From Stenopsyche tienmushanensis (lineage: Eukaryota > Arthropoda > Insecta > Trichoptera > Stenopsychidae): a stretch of DNA of 64,000 nucleotides. Every line of letters starts with the position of its first letter. The stretch's first letter is position 1. The position numbers and the translations under genes are program-made. Shown here piece by piece: positions 1 to 12,498 of this stretch. The notes under the pieces are model-generated. The model saw only the letters and a list, made by a program, of their open reading frames with translations, made no database searches and had not been told where the DNA came from. The stretch covers positions 620,001-684,000 of the forward strand of contig WACJ01000513.1 of assembly GCA_008973525.1 (NCBI GenBank). Reading direction: 5' to 3'.

Positions 1-2
1 TT

Positions 3-65
3 GCATTTCGAATATGATAAATGTTAATTTAAATGAATATTATGGCATGAAAGACTCTTGCTTGT
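3..65 (+). repeat. Interspersed repeat fragment, also at 18,472
   Basis: These bases recur almost unchanged at 18,472-18,534, beginning TTTCGAATATGATAAATG and ending near GACTCTTGCTTG. The second copy directly abuts an interspersed repeat of the ATGCGC/TATTACAC family (18,278-18,471), so the window may open inside or just beside another copy of that composite. No coding potential is visible. Class unknown. Confidence 0.6.
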
Positions 66-667
66 TGTAAGCTATTTGCTTTGATATAAAAGTATTCATA
101 AGTTGAATACATTAAATAATATATGCACCTCTAAAGTAGCTTACAGTTTGTAAAGAAGTGGCTTTCCTATCACATTCAAGAAACAGACGAATGCAAATAC
201 ATTCACAAATATTCTATCTCGACGAGTCGACGTTGTATAACGTTCAGGGAGATTCTTCAAATGTATATGCATATAAGGAAGACCCTTCAATGCCTTATCT
301 AATATGACGATGCATGCTTCATTATTACGTTCTCTGAAATTGAAATCAAAATGGAAATCTGAATGCATTTCTTTTGTATTTTCAGATTAAATCATTGAAT
401 TATAATGGATGGCTGAATGGCAATTAGTACAAATGCATGTAACGTGGCTTGAATTTTCCAATAATTTACAAAATGTCAAGGATTCAATTTGAGTTCAATC
501 AATGAATTGCATCCATCTTTTATTGTTACGTGTTGTGAAAGTTTTGCCTTTTTTTTACACAATAGAAAGACAAAACCGAAACCTAATACATTGACCTGTC
601 GATAATTTAATTATGAATGTTCATATTTTTCCTCAAATAAATTACTATCTAATAAAAATTATACTAC

Positions 668-1038
668 TGTAGTGTGGACAATTTAACATCCCCGAGTAAT
701 AGCACTGTTAATCTAAGCGGACTTAATTCGCCAGATTAACAGCGACATCTTCTGCGACGTTGCACCTGCAATTACCGACCGAATGTTGCCGGTTGGGTGC
801 TAACTCGCAGGAGGTGGGAATCGATGAGAAGTCGTCGGTTGGCCTTGGCTACGGGAGAACGTCCTTCTCACAGCCAGATCTCTCTCTCTCTCGTGCTGAA
901 TAAAGAGTTACCTAGAGAAGAGAATATCGTCCGACTACTCATGACATAAGAAAAGCGGATCCGTACGTTAGCGCGGCCATCCCGACAAACGCACGGGAGC
1001 GAAAAGCCGCCCGAGAACTCCCCCGCTTCTATGCAACA
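668..1038 (+). mobile_element. LTR-like repeat, copy 1 (no internal genes seen)
   Basis: This GC-richer block shares long stretches with the reverse complement of 34,313-34,553. Shared parts include AGCGACATCTTCTG, GGACGTCCTTC-like and CCAGATCT motifs, a CT-rich stretch and AATAAAG. It starts with TGT and ends near ATGCAACA, as LTRs do, and carries a polyadenylation-like AATAAAG in the matching place. No gag or pol frame, primer binding site or target duplication was recognised. It could be an old solo LTR or another non-coding repeat; the LTR label rests only on ends and layout. Confidence 0.35.
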
Positions 1039-1091
1039 CTACTATGGCGAAAACTCGTTTCTCTCACTGAATAAATATCAACATCAATGAT

Positions 1092-1130
1092 TTTACCCTC
1101 TCAGTGCCAAAAGACGATATATCATTGTTA
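1092..1130 (+). repeat. piggyBac-type terminus (TTTA-mutated)
   Basis: The sequence TTTACCCTCTCAGTGCC is followed by ACGATATATCAT starting 23 bases from the first T. That matches the termini at 2,134, 20,360, 24,739, 27,386 and 61,231, except that the TTAA has become TTTA. The opposite end was not found, so this is annotated only as a terminus. Confidence 0.35.
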
Positions 1131-2133
1131 ACAGCACTTGCACAAAGGGACCAACGACAACATATCGCTGACTATACGATTGAGCCTTAATATTAGATTT
1201 TAATTAACGTCATATGAAACGCTTAATTAATAAATTTATTTTGAAGGCGTAATTAAAGCAGGCTGGTAACGCCTCATGGGATTATCATTTATTGTCGAAT
1301 GATTTCATTTCAACGCTCATTTTGTTAAAAATTCTTCAAATCGTTCCAATTCAATTATTACATGGTATGGAAAAGTAAATATTAGCCATTCGAAGCTGTG
1401 CTCATCGGCCCATCAATCAAACGTGAGGGTAGTTTTATCAAAAAAATAAAAAATCAATACTTTTTTTCGAGATTCAGAACCTGATCATGTGAGAATTTCA
1501 GCAATTCCCCGAAGAAACTTAAAATTTAAGTGTCAGCCTGATCAATAACCTCCTCTCCCTTGTTATTTCCAGGTGACAGGCTGAATAAACATCCCTATAT
1601 GAGCACGAGGAGCAAAAAAATGATCACCTAATTTTATAACCGTTTGAGTGCAAAGCGGTGTTATATATTTGCGATAAATTTTCGCCAAGAGTGCGGCATG
1701 GCGATACATAGACGTCGAACTAATCGGAAATTGTATCCTTGACGCGGTGGTACTATTTGCATTGTGTCCGCATACACTCTATTTTGTGTTTTATATATTT
1801 TTTAAAATATATTTTTAAAAATATATTAAATCAGTTTATACTTCACGATTTTGCCTGTTATGTTTTGTCATATTTTGGGTCACATTTTTTGGTAAGGACT
1901 TGCATATCGTAGCACTCAAACTCTTATCAATTTATACTCTACATAGAACCCATCATGATGGGTTTTAAGCTGGTGAGACATAAGACCGGAAAGAATTAAA
2001 TTAACAATATAAGTCATGTGGTAAGATGAATACGTGTAAGAATTGTGTAATAGTATTATGGTGGTTGAAAATTGAATTGAAGCTGTATTCCACTGTGGAC
2101 TTCGTTGAGTGATGATGAAGGATTTGCACAAGC

Positions 2134-2287
2134 TTAACCCTAAGAGTGCTAAGATACGATATATCGTCGATTGTGAAACTAACGAGGACGACAAACAACG
2201 ATCACTATTGAATCATTGATGACTTCACCTTGCCTATACGTTAGCGAAATCAAATAATTTAAATACACCTTAGTCACCAAAGGGTAA
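2134..2287 (+). mobile_element. piggyBac-type MITE
   Basis: A roughly 154-bp element with TTAACCCTAAGAGTGC at its left end and ACCAAAGGGTAAA at its right end, i.e. CCCTTTGG-like inverted ends beside TTAA (right TTAA mutated to GTAA). The left half closely matches the element at 61,231-61,430. A palindrome ACGATATATCGT starts at base 23. TTAA targets and CCCTT-type ends are characteristic of piggyBac elements. It has no coding capacity, so it would have been mobilised in trans. Confidence 0.6.
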
Positions 2288-3159
2288 AGAAATTTAACTA
2301 TAGACTACTGCAAATTTTGGTTATCGCAATTTTAAAATTGCAATCGACCTTATCAATCTTCTAATCTTTACAGCGCTTTGCATATAAGTGTATGTATATA
2401 TCAAAATTTAATAACAGGATTTCGATTTATTGCCATTTATCTACTTAACCAATCCACTATCGCATGATTAATAAAAAGGTTCAATAAAACAATAAAATAT
2501 ATACTTTAAGTGTCTCACAAGATCGATATTAATCATAAGGAGAAATAATGAAATTAAACCTTAATCCACTATCAGCATTTATGGCCGATGATCGAAGCAT
2601 ATCACTATGTTACACTAGACCGACGTATGGGAAGATTAAAAGTGGTCGATTGCTAAATTAATAACGTCCACCTCCCTGATTATCGCTTCTTGTTTGTCTT
2701 CTAGATCAAACAACCGCCAACGACAAGACATGCAATATAACGGTTAAATTTAGAGCACATGGCATATATGATCCAGTCGATAGAATCTGGTGCTTTTCAA
2801 AATGAACTTTAAACCCAATTTTTTTTCTAATCTTGCTATTTGAATCGCCATTAAAATATCTTGTCCAAATGTGAGTCAAGCGCGAAATGTGGGTTAATAA
2901 CGATGCCTTCGATTGCATCTCGGACGATCTTAACTTAACAATGAACGAATTAATTTAATTTTTATTTGCAAACACAATTTTCTTCATTATTACCTACTAT
3001 TTCCTATAGATTTAAGTTTTTCAATTCCTCTTTAGAATTTTTTTTTTCTGGATTTTAGGCGAAATACGTACAAATATGATTTTCGACTTCAGTCGCGTTT
3101 AGAAAGTGTTTATCATTTAGAGAATGTGATCGAAGATCGAAAAAGATGATGATCCTTCG

Positions 3160-3600
3160 GAGACAGGTCAGTTAAATATGAAGGATGTGGAAGTTCTTTC
3201 CGTTTTAATTCACTGATTTTTTTCAAACGTATTCTTCGCCTTATGTGCATTATCATCTTGCAGAATTGCTAAATTGTTCCTGATTAATTCTCGATGTTTG
3301 ACTCTCAATTTTTTGTTCACCCTTTCCAATTACTGACAATACAAATCTGCACTTATTGTTTCGCCAGGTTTCATAAATTCATAGTGAATAATTCCTTGAA
3401 TTCCCATCAAACCAGGTCAATCCAGGTTTCAGAGTCGGAAATAATTTTTATCTCAACGAATGCCATTAAGTTTATGACTTATGTTCTCATAAACAACCCT
3501 TTTTTCATCCCCAGTCACAATTCGTCCAGTCTTAGTTCCCAGTCCTAATCGAATATCTGTTTCCACTATGGCTCTCAAATATATCGTCATTTCAACCATC
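3160..3600 (-). pseudogene. Degenerate mariner transposase fragment
   Basis: Read on the minus strand, the segment encodes pieces of a mariner transposase with many stops. A region near 3,500 corresponds to the first catalytic aspartate block (VTGDEK-like), and a region near 3,170-3,200 to the PSYL-DLSP-DHHLF block around the third catalytic aspartate. The stretch at 3,490-3,545 is closely related to the plus-strand fragment at 29,950-30,057, and 3,210-3,390 to 10,020-10,205, so the three are copies of one family. The element is non-functional. Confidence 0.65.
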
Positions 3601-3616
3601 AATGTCCAAGCAAAGC

Positions 3617-3703
3617 AATTAAGACGTCATCGACGACGTCGCTAGCGGTCCTTGACCGGTTCGCATTCTGCAATATATCATGTCTTAGCAGCCTATGGGT
3701 TAA
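3617..3703 (-). mobile_element. piggyBac-type MITE end, family shared with 27,386
   Basis: On the minus strand it begins TTAACCCATAGGCTGCTAAG and carries ATGATATATTGC at base 23, then GAACCGGTC and a GACGTCGTCGATGACGTC-like segment. The same order of motifs occurs at 27,386-27,472 on the plus strand. Similarity stops after about 85 bp, so either the other ends are lost or each copy is truncated. Confidence 0.5.
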
Positions 3704-4254
3704 ATGTCGCAAGCTTCGATTGCCCATAGATTAAAATCTGTGCATATCATCGAGAAATTAAATATTTTCTGTGTGTATTCATTCAGTTTTGCAAATGTAT
3801 TATCCTTCGCGAATCATAAGCCGCCATAAGGTGAAGGATCTCTGCCTCCATTGTCATCAATCTCATCCTAATCATATTGACCCCGTTCATCCAATGGTTT
3901 ATGTTCGACACATATACTCAATTATTTCATCGTCATTCAAAACTTGCAATTTGATCTTTCTGCTTTGTATTTTGCCTACAGCACATTAATTTCTTGATTG
4001 ACTGTATTTACAAATCAATAATTATTGTCGTCTTCTAGCAAAATTCTTCGACTATCCACAAACTTAGTTGATTGACCAGTCCCCTCCTCATCATACCATT
4101 TTAATGGATTTACATAAAACTGTACCCTCGTATAATACGGCAATCTGCTCATTAAAAGTCTTTAAAAAAAAGTGGTTTTCGTTGAAATAGTTGTGTTACA
4201 TCTTGATGATGAAACAATATAGAAAAACGCTATGTTTTTATTTTAAATTGAACT

Positions 4255-4350
4255 TTAACCCTTGGATGACCGTACATGTACGGTCATTCCCAATGGCGCT
4301 TTATTTTGAATGCCACGTTTTCAATTTCAAATGGAATATTATTATTTATT
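4255..4350 (+). mobile_element. piggyBac-type terminus with perfect 22-bp palindrome
   Basis: It starts TTAACCCTTGGATGACC. Positions 4,266-4,287 form a perfect 22-bp palindrome whose half is ATGACCGTACA. Downstream bases (CGCTTTATTTT...CACGTTT...ATATTATT.ATTTATT) reappear at 13,680-13,745, and a partial copy of the palindrome lies at 19,425-19,450. The right terminus was not found. Confidence 0.45.
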
Positions 4351-5149
4351 CAAATAAGGATGTGAAACATTACATCAACGACCTGTTTTATTGTTTTGCC
4401 TCAAACTTTTCAAAGTGGCAGAAAAACTAAGTGAACAAGAAATATACAATGTTTTTATATAAAGTGAGGATGTCGACATCGTGAATCTGGTGTACAATGT
4501 GAATATTTCGTCCGATGGAGATTCATAATCGAAAGAGACAGCCCAACCTACGACGGCTAAATGTCGTCGGACGGAAGGACGAAAATGGGGAGATGGTAAT
4601 TTCTCTCCACAAATTATTTCGTTAGAAAATCCATCGTCGAGAATTCACCAAGGCTATAAAATGTATTCAGGTCTAAATTTATCGTCAACACCGATATAAT
4701 AAATTCTATAGTTACGGAAACGAATAAATACGCCGATCAGATAAGACAAAATTTTAATTTCAAATCTAAAATACAAAAATGGGTTGACACACACGTTTCT
4801 GAAATGTACGTTTTTCGCCTACTACATTGACCAGCTTGGTTTGGCAAAAACTCTATGAAGGTACTATTAGACTAACTAATAGTATTACTCCATTTTTCAG
4901 AGTGTTTTTTCCCAGTATCGTTTTTTGTTTCTATTGCGAATTTTGCCGATTACATTAGGCGTATCGTACAGTGTTCGCATATTTTGAGATCATATGTTTG
5001 AGCTCAGTTTGTGTTCGTACACTGCGACGGAAACATCTTTGCAAGTTATTCTATTTGCAGAGCACACACTATAGTAGTGTAAATGGTACCGGCAAAGATA
5101 ATCGTTTTTTAAATAAAAGATTTGAATGCTTATATATATTTTTTATTTT

Positions 5150-5720
5150 TAATACATTATTATTACAAAATGTAATTTCCATCGTTCAATATTACCTCTA
5201 TATATCTGGCAACATTTCAATGCCTCTGTCATAAAACATCATGGGCTCCATTTTTGAACTCGTCGTTAGTATTGTATTTTTTCCCATCCGAATAATGCTG
5301 CATATATCTAAAAATATGGACATGCGACGGAGCGATGTCTGGAGAATAAGAAGGATGTCGAGTTGTCTTCCGTCCATGGCTGTTCGTTTTTCCCGCGTTA
5401 TTTTCGCCCTATGCATTGCAGTCCCACCAAACAGATAAAAAAAATCTTGCCAGGCCGGGTTTCATTTGGTCAGTTTTGTTACCTGACGCTTCGATAACCA
5501 TTGATTTTTGCGTCCATGATTGGGATAAAGTACCCATTTCTCATCTCCAGTTATTAAGTCGCGTTAAAATGGCGTTTGCATTTTTGGAAGTTGTTCGCAT
5601 GCGTTAATGCGATCGCCCAGATTCTCTTCGCTTGGCTCGTGCGGCACCCATCTTCCTCATCTCCACATCTTCCCGATTTTTTTTAGATTTTCTTGAACAC
5701 TCGACAGCGAATATCTGAGA
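5150..5720 (-). pseudogene. Degenerate mariner transposase, C-terminal half
   Basis: The minus-strand frames, with several frameshifts, give a recognisable mariner C-terminal half. It contains a PG-A-F-LSVWWD-like strand (about 5,410-5,450), HPSYSPDIAPSHVHIF around the third catalytic aspartate (about 5,330-5,375), a DGKKYNTNDEFKNG segment (about 5,240-5,290), and a GIEMLPD tail (about 5,200). In mariner the third position is an aspartate in PDLAPSD; here it reads S-H, so the catalytic residue is lost. The 5' half is missing. Confidence 0.75.
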
Positions 5721-7049
5721 TTGGCCACCATTTTTTTTAAATAAATTCAAAAAAGAAATTTCCAGATCGGAATTTCTGAAACCAATTTTGACATTTGCGA
5801 ATATTTAAATTATCGCCCAGTACATCACATATATTTTTAATAACGCGCGTTGAAGTCTCTTTCTTTAAAAAAATGACAAAGCATTAAATTCCGAATAAAT
5901 TATTCACTCAATTCATTATAGATTATTCTATAAGACGGACGTTTTTAAATTTGAATTATACAAATCACAATTTATTCTTGATGGAATATATTCACCGAAA
6001 GAGCACAAAACACGACTTGAAAATGCAGCAGCCGAAGTACAACTAATTCTCGAAAACGGTCAACAAATAAAACGATCACCATTTCTGGTTCCCCTTATTG
6101 TATTTAACATTCGAATAATCTCCCCTCTCCAAGCATGTATTGTTATGGCAGACGTTATTAAGATGTTTATTTATTGTACTGTCAATAAATTATAATTTGA
6201 AACGAAAAGATTGACAGTATTTTATCGAATTATGCCAAATTATTTGTACACAGGTAGACTTAGTATAAAAATAGATGTACAAAAGAGACAAACAAGGTCG
6301 TAAGTACGGATCGTTGTATGTCAAACTATCGAATAACAAGGATTGTGATTGCTGAAGGACAGAACACCTTATATATTATGTATCAAATTTATTAATAAAT
6401 ACGTGATTTGGAGGATTTTACCGAGCTTTTGCGGATCATCCAATAACAGTGTGGGAGGGAGCGACGCAAAATAATATGTTTGCCCTTATTTTGCTCATTT
6501 TCTTTCTTCAGCGGACTCGGATGATCTAAATTAAGATATCGATGTTCCATCGCACTGCATCCGGTTTTGATCAGAGATAAAACTAAAAAATATTGTTGGG
6601 TTGCCGGACAAGTTCTCTCCCCTGTCGAGACAAGTTTTCAATGCGTCGGGGTTTCTTGGTATTGTATCCCGTGATCAAAAGCTTTCCCCAAGCGCATAAA
6701 TAAGATTCTGGATGTATTTGAATAACCTGATGATCCTGGGAAAAGCAAGGCAAATATATCTAGAAGAATGAACGATTCGAAGCGGACAGAGTGAGACGAT
6801 CAAACAGCTGGGGATGGACGAATAAAATGAGGAAAAAATTCGCAATGTGATGATGATGATGAAAAAATTGAATCATCAAACCAAAGGCGTTAATGAGACG
6901 TTTGCATTTTAATGTGCATTTGCGTTTGCTTCTCAAAGACAACGTCAATACTTTTGCATGACATCACAGATGTATCGGATGGACGTCATTGACTTTGAAA
7001 TGAACGTTGCAAGCATCCATTTGCATTAATTTTCAGCGATTTTTGGAAA

Positions 7050-7615
7050 TTGTCAAATGCCTACGAAGCCAGCGAAATTAACACTTCATGTATCATTGAA
7101 GATGGGCCCCAAATCAAAACTCCAAAAATACAACGTGTGGCCAGTTCGATCTGTGCTGGTACCTTATTGGACAATGTCCAGTGGAACGAATTCACCGATT
7201 ATCATAGTCATTGATTATCTTCAAAAAAGAAAAACAACAGCGAGTATAATGCGAACTTATTGCAACGTTCGAGTTATGAAATCAAGAAAAAGGGTCGCGT
7301 TTGGCTAAAAAGAAATTGTCGTCTCACTATCGCCCCAATCACCAGATTTAGCCCCCTCGTATTATATTATTATTCTAAACTTGAAAAAATAGCTTGATAG
7401 TAAAAGATTTGCGAACAATGAAGACGTGGAGTCGGCGGTTGATGGCTATTTTAAGGAGTTCGACGATTCTCACTATAAACAGTGAAGCTATTGAACATCG
7501 CGGGTAAAAAAGTTTATCGAGCTGAAAGGAGGGTATGTTGAGTAATAAAGATATTGTTTATCAATTTTTTTATGTTTTCTTTGTTAGGTCTGGTACTTCT
7601 AAGACTACCCTCGTA
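7050..7615 (+). pseudogene. Degenerate mariner, 3' part with right terminus
   Basis: Plus-strand frames encode SPQSPDLAPS (about 7,330-7,360), a KRFANNEDVES-AVDGYFKEFDDSHY-like segment (about 7,400-7,480) and the mariner C-terminus EAIEH-RG--V-ELKGG (about 7,480-7,540), with stops and frameshifts. The tail GTTAGGTCTGGTACTTCTAAG near 7,585-7,605 is probably the right terminal inverted repeat. The same tail occurs at 58,740-58,785 after a matching protein end, so both belong to one family. Confidence 0.7.
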
Positions 7616-7619
7616 CGTG

Positions 7620-8640
7620 TTAAACAGATTGTATAAAAGCAAGACGTTCTTATGCGTACGACCTTTAGACGGTTTGAATACGAGAACAATTTTTTCGTAC
7701 TTATAATCCGGGACAGTAATTAGTTATTATGACGTCTTTGGGTATCAATGGTAAATCAAAGTGCAACATCATCGAATGTATCTCCAATCGAACAGATGCA
7801 ATTATATTTTGTCGCAGATTAGTATAAAACAAAGAAAAACAGGTTATAATTGCAAACAATAAATAGATAAAAATATACTTGCTTCGTTAAGTTGTTTAGA
7901 GAAGCGTTAAAGGAAGTAATTAATGACTGCTTGTCTATCGATGGCGAGCAAGAACCGGGTGGCATCCTCCACCCCCACACCCCGTCTTTTCATCGGATGC
8001 ACTTCCGGCCGCCCATTTTTTTTAGGATTGAACATTAAAAAAATAATATTTTCCTCAGATTAACCCTTATATTTTATTTGCTTCCGAAAGTATATACGAA
8101 TTAAATGCATGGATAGTATTGTACGTTTGCATCTCCAATACGCGAATTTCTTAACGCGGATTCAAAATAACGCTCCCTTAAAAGACAAAAATTAATTTTC
8201 TTTAACGTAATTTAATGACAATTTGTAACTTAACTTTGTGCAAAATTATTGGAAGATCGAAATTACCAAAAATTCAATTGACAAAAATCCTCTGAAGACC
8301 GATCGATGGAACATTTTGCAAATGGACAGCTGGTGGAAAACACACACAAAAATACAAATACGACAAGTTGTTACAGATCACGTCAGGTTCCAGCAGCAAT
8401 GCTGAGCGAATAAATTTGAATAGATTTTTAAAAAAAATCCGAGCATTAGGTAACCATCTCCCATTTTTTTTTTGGCCCGCGTCTATTTTTACGCGGTTCA
8501 ATTGCGACATAGTACGATTAAAAACCCAATTCAAATTTTAATAGCCCTAACAATATGCTCTTATTATGATGTCATCATCATCATAGTGCAGCCACAAACA
8601 GTCCACTGCAGAACTATGGGCCTCCTCAATATCCATTCAC
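7620..8640. other. No gene recognised
   Basis: AT-rich sequence with one GC-richer island (7,940-8,010, ending in a poly-T run after CGGCCGCCC). Short open frames here have no recognisable motifs and overlap on both strands. Confidence 0.5.
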
Positions 8641-8661
8641 AGGAAATCCTCAATATCCATA

Positions 8662-8706
8662 CGGTGGTAATGCTACCTTCAAAGGTAAAAGGTAGCATTA
8701 CCACCG
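8662..8706 (+). repeat. 17-bp perfect inverted repeat (hairpin)
   Basis: CGGTGGTAATGCTACCT (8,662-8,678) is repeated as its exact reverse complement at 8,690-8,706 with an 11-nt loop. Just upstream a 15-nt unit ATCCTCAATATCCAT occurs twice (about 8,620-8,660). The stem is a 17-bp uninterrupted duplex. It may be a transposon relic or a small RNA hairpin; I see no promoter elements. Confidence 0.6.
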
Positions 8707-9140
8707 AGTTTTATTTCAAACGCTCACCCAACGGGTATCCTGAATTAACATATTGACGAACGCTTTCGCGACCATCTCGATAGGGAGAGGTTTGTAAAGA
8801 CTGAGTAGATCTCTTCGAAAGACAGTGGAAAACTACTCTAGATGACCTTTTTGATTCTACTGGAAAGGGCTTTCTGGAGTGCAAAGAGTCCAGTCCCTCC
8901 TTTCCTCGCTAGGGCGTTGCCGGTATAGGGTGAAGACATATGTGACGCTTAGGTGCATCTCGGATTCGCTCCTACATCAACTAAGGGTGTCTCCCCGTCC
9001 TCGTACAATTTACCCGAGCGTATTTGAGACCGAATGATTTCCCATTTCAGGTTGACCCTCTCGGTTCGGCAATTTCAAAACGATATAGAAGTTAACGGAG
9101 GATAATGCTGTTAACGTTGCAAATTATGATATAACGTGTC

Positions 9141-9168
9141 ATATATATATATATATATTTTATATATA
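9141..9168. repeat. (TA)n microsatellite
   Basis: An alternating AT run of about ten dinucleotides, interrupted by TTT. Confidence 0.85.
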
Positions 9169-9989
9169 GTCAATATTTTAACAGGAAAATTATAGCAAAT
9201 TATAAAAAAAATTAAGCACTTCATCCAAGTAACATTTTTGCATTTTATCACGCTAATACGCGCACCACAGGTTGAAAACCGCTGTTACTTTTGGATACAT
9301 CGACGCAATAAACTCTTATGTTACCACCGGTTTCAATCTATTAGTCGGCTTGAGTGTATATTAATTTTACTAAATATTTTTGAATTTCTTGCGAAAATTG
9401 CCCGGACTTTAAAATGTTAATATACAAAATTATTATTTTTTAAATAAAAAAAAACAATGATGGACGGACACTATTTTATTGAAAATGATATATTAAGGTA
9501 CAACTGATAAGCGTATATGAATTCCGCCAAAGGTTTGATATTTTTTCAAAATACGATCCCCAATATTTATTACAAAAATGTGCAAAATAATTCCAATGGC
9601 CGTATTTTTTTTTTTGTAATTCATAATTAGTTTAATCGAATTTTAATAAGCGCAACCAAAAACAAGCTCCACATATCAACAGATTAAAAAAACGCCAGCC
9701 ATAGCGGATTAAGCCGAAAGTAAAAATAAAAAATTGCAATATTGTAGTGCTTAAAATACACATAAAAATAATAAATATCGTTCATTTTTTGTTGAAAATT
9801 CGCATAATTGTTTTGTCCAAGTTTTTCGCAAAACGAAGATTAACCGGGTATGAATATACGCGTAACACTGACCTGCTCGCCGGAACAGGAACGACGCGTC
9901 CTCTCTGGCTGGCTCCCGTCAGGCAAGTGACGTCCCCGAAACCCACCCCACCAAGCATTATCTTTGCTCTGCTTTAGAGAACGTGTCAA

Positions 9990-10207
9990 AGATCAAAAAA
10001 TATTATATTCCAGGTCTGGCCAATATAGAGGGTGTGGAAATTCTTCCCATTTTGATCGCCTGATTTTTATAATCGTCATCTTTGCCTTACGTCTTATAGA
10101 ATCATTAAATTGTTCAAGATTCATTCTCGACGGTTGACTCTCAATTTTTGGTTCGCCCTTTCCAATTGCTGACAATACACATTTGCAGTTTCGCCATAAA
10201 TTCATAA
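9990..10207 (-). pseudogene. Mariner transposase fragment, interrupted by a hAT element
   Basis: On the minus strand the block reads RMNLEQFNDSIRRK, then WEEFPHPLYWPDLEYNIF, matching the mariner stretch from the second to the third catalytic region (normally W-LPHPPYSPDLAPSDYHLF). The last aspartate is lost. It is closely related to 3,210-3,390 on the same strand. Similarity ends exactly where the hAT terminus GGGAATCCAATCCCG begins near 10,208, so the hAT apparently inserted into this old mariner. Confidence 0.65.
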
Positions 10208-11157
10208 TAAGGGAATCCAATCCCGAGCCAAAATTTCGATCCCGGGATTTCGGGATTGAATAAGACGATCCCGGGACTGGGATTTTCAATAGCTCATTTA
10301 TTTAATATAAAAAATTCAAAAATAGATAAATAAAACACTCAAAAATTCAAATATTTTGAAAATATGCCCGAAGTAATATTAAAGCATCGAGTGTTTCATT
10401 TAGTCTGGATCTGATTTTGGAAGCCAGGCAACTTGAGGCATCAGATATTTAAATGCCAGTTTGAGTTGATGACCGCGTAAGCCTTCATTTTCGTATAAAA
10501 TCATCAATGTGACTGATAAAATTTCTTACTGCTAAGACACGGGCTAAAACTCGCAAAATTCCCGATTTTCCGATAAATTATTTATTTCCCTCGCTGCAGA
10601 TGAATACTTATATACTATAATACTTTGATGTGATTCGTAATTATATTACGGAGGAATACAAAAATTCTAAACTCCGTATCTATTATATTTCATATCGATA
10701 TTCCCATTATTAGAGTCGAGGTGTAGTAAATACATCACCGGTAGGGAAAGGTTAATATAACAATTTGAAAAACATATATGTACTGTATATATGTTATACA
10801 TAGATTAGACAATTACTGCGCCTAGGTGTCGCCTAAGCTCGCCTATTGGTAGTTACGCCACTGTTTCATTGCGTCCAGATTTCGGCGATAATTTTTCGAT
10901 TTAGTAACTTTCAACTGAGTACTGGTGAGATGTACGATTTCTGTTAAACCTTACGATGCTATGTATTTAGTACGCCATATGACATTCTAAAACCCCGTAT
11001 TTATTATATTTCATATCGATATTCGATAATATATACATCAATATAGATAGTATATATATTTATCGATATAGATAGTATATCGAGATTCAATGTCGTAAAA
11101 ATTCCCATTATTACAACTACTCACCATAGTAAAATTCCCGAATTTTTCGGGATTACG
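10208..11157 (-). mobile_element. hAT element, family 1, copy 1 (deleted, no complete transposase)
   Basis: The left end GGGAATCCAATCCCG is followed by ATCCCGGGA repeats. Internal sequence is shared with copies at 14,985, 22,095 and 30,058, including the ACTGGTGAG-TGTACGATTTCTG block near 10,919. The minus strand carries a decayed hAT C-terminal dimerisation segment (compare 14,992-15,246). The last recognisable sequence is CGGGATTACGTTTACTAAT near 11,155; the terminal GGATCGGATTCCCTA seen in copy 4 is missing, so the right end is truncated. Confidence 0.6.
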
Positions 11158-11167
11158 TTTACTAATG

Positions 11168-11214
11168 GGTGACTTTCAATCATCGGTTCAAGGGATGACT
11201 TTCAATCATCGGTT
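11168..11214 (+). repeat. Short tandem duplication, 26-bp period
   Basis: GACTTTCAATCATCGGTT occurs at 11,171-11,188 and again at 11,197-11,214 with a similar GGG(A/T)T lead. It sits immediately beside the truncated right end of the hAT copy. Confidence 0.75.
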
Positions 11215-11224
11215 ACCCATCACA

Positions 11225-12350
11225 AATTTTATTTATGGGTTTTGTGGCCTTGGTGGTGTTCAACCCCTTGTCGAAAAACAGCAACATATAGTGCCGAATG
11301 TGATGTTGTTCAGTTTTGAACATTAACATCTTATCCTCAACAAAAAAAACTTTTTTTGTCATTAATATTACTAAACAATTGTTCTTTAAAAAAAAGCTTA
11401 CGGAGATGCCGTCTTCATCATGTCTGAACACAGTCTGAGCTCAAACAGACGTTTATCAAAATCGGCAAAGACTTATCGATACACCTAATATTATCATATT
11501 TTCAATCAAAAAATCTTACAATTTTTTACATTCCAAAAATATGTTTCGTGTCGTTTGTCTACGGATAATAGCGTACAATGAAATTCAAACAATAGCATGA
11601 TTGCTTTATAAATCCCCGCGAAAACGTGCCATTGATCGTTTCAACGGCATTAGCAGCATCGCAATCTGAATCACCTTAACCTTTAAAACGCGCTAGATCA
11701 CAATGCGTGAAATGACGAGAATAAAAAAATTTACATTGAAACTGTGTCTAATAAACATAAAATTTCCATATGGGAGTATATACAAGATTAAGCAATTTAT
11801 CAACGAGCAAAACAACCGCTTTTAAGGATAAATGGATCAATAATTTGGAGCAGCGAGTGGCAATGATACCGCAAGGACTTGCCCGGATCTCAATTGGGCA
11901 GTCACATTGAGCGCCGAAGATTAAAAATGCGCTTATACGCTTATAATAGATTCCAGTAGACGAAAGATCGACGGAAATATATTATTTTCTAAGATCGGAG
12001 CAATAACCTACAATCGTACAATCTCATTGAAAATTCAAGGATACAAAAACGTCTTAAATATTCTTTTGACGCGAATGGAATAATATAAAAAAACCCTTTG
12101 AAAATAATTGAGAATGCTCGACACTAAATAGCATAAATAAATAAATAGCATTTGTTCGCTGATGACTTAGATGACCAGAACAGATAGGGCAACGAGACAG
12201 ATCTACATGCTAAGTTCATCCTCTGACAATAACATATAGTTATATCAGTCATTCAACTTTGCTATGATTTGCTTTGAAGTGAACGACGTGACGTGTATGG
12301 GCGCTGTAAGTCAAATTGGCTTGAGCGTCACGAGAAGCGAAACCCCAAGC
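11225..12350. other. No gene recognised
   Basis: AT-rich spacer. The short open frames have no recognisable motifs. Confidence 0.5.
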
Positions 12351-12351
12351 G

Positions 12352-12498
12352 GCAGTTGATCGAAAACAAAGGGATAATCGTTTATAGCGTCTCCGTGTCC
12401 ATTGCATACATCATACACACGCTTCGCGCATGCGCCCTATCTACTGTGAATGTGTCTAAACGCAGCATAAAGCAACCGCTACACCAGCAGCGCGCCAT
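12352..12498 (+). repeat. Interspersed repeat family A, partial copy
   Basis: It shares with 18,278-18,471 and the reverse complement of 34,629-34,815 the order AAAGGGATAATCGTTT, ATACATCATA, CGCGCATGCGC and AAAGCAACC. It lacks the TATTATATATTACACAAACACAG tail present in other copies. Class unresolved; no terminal inverted repeats or coding frame recognised. Confidence 0.5.

Noticed and set aside
1916..2198. Two overlapping minus-strand frames of 92 and 65 codons
   Set aside because: They run across the piggyBac-type MITE at 2,134-2,287 and have no recognisable protein content.
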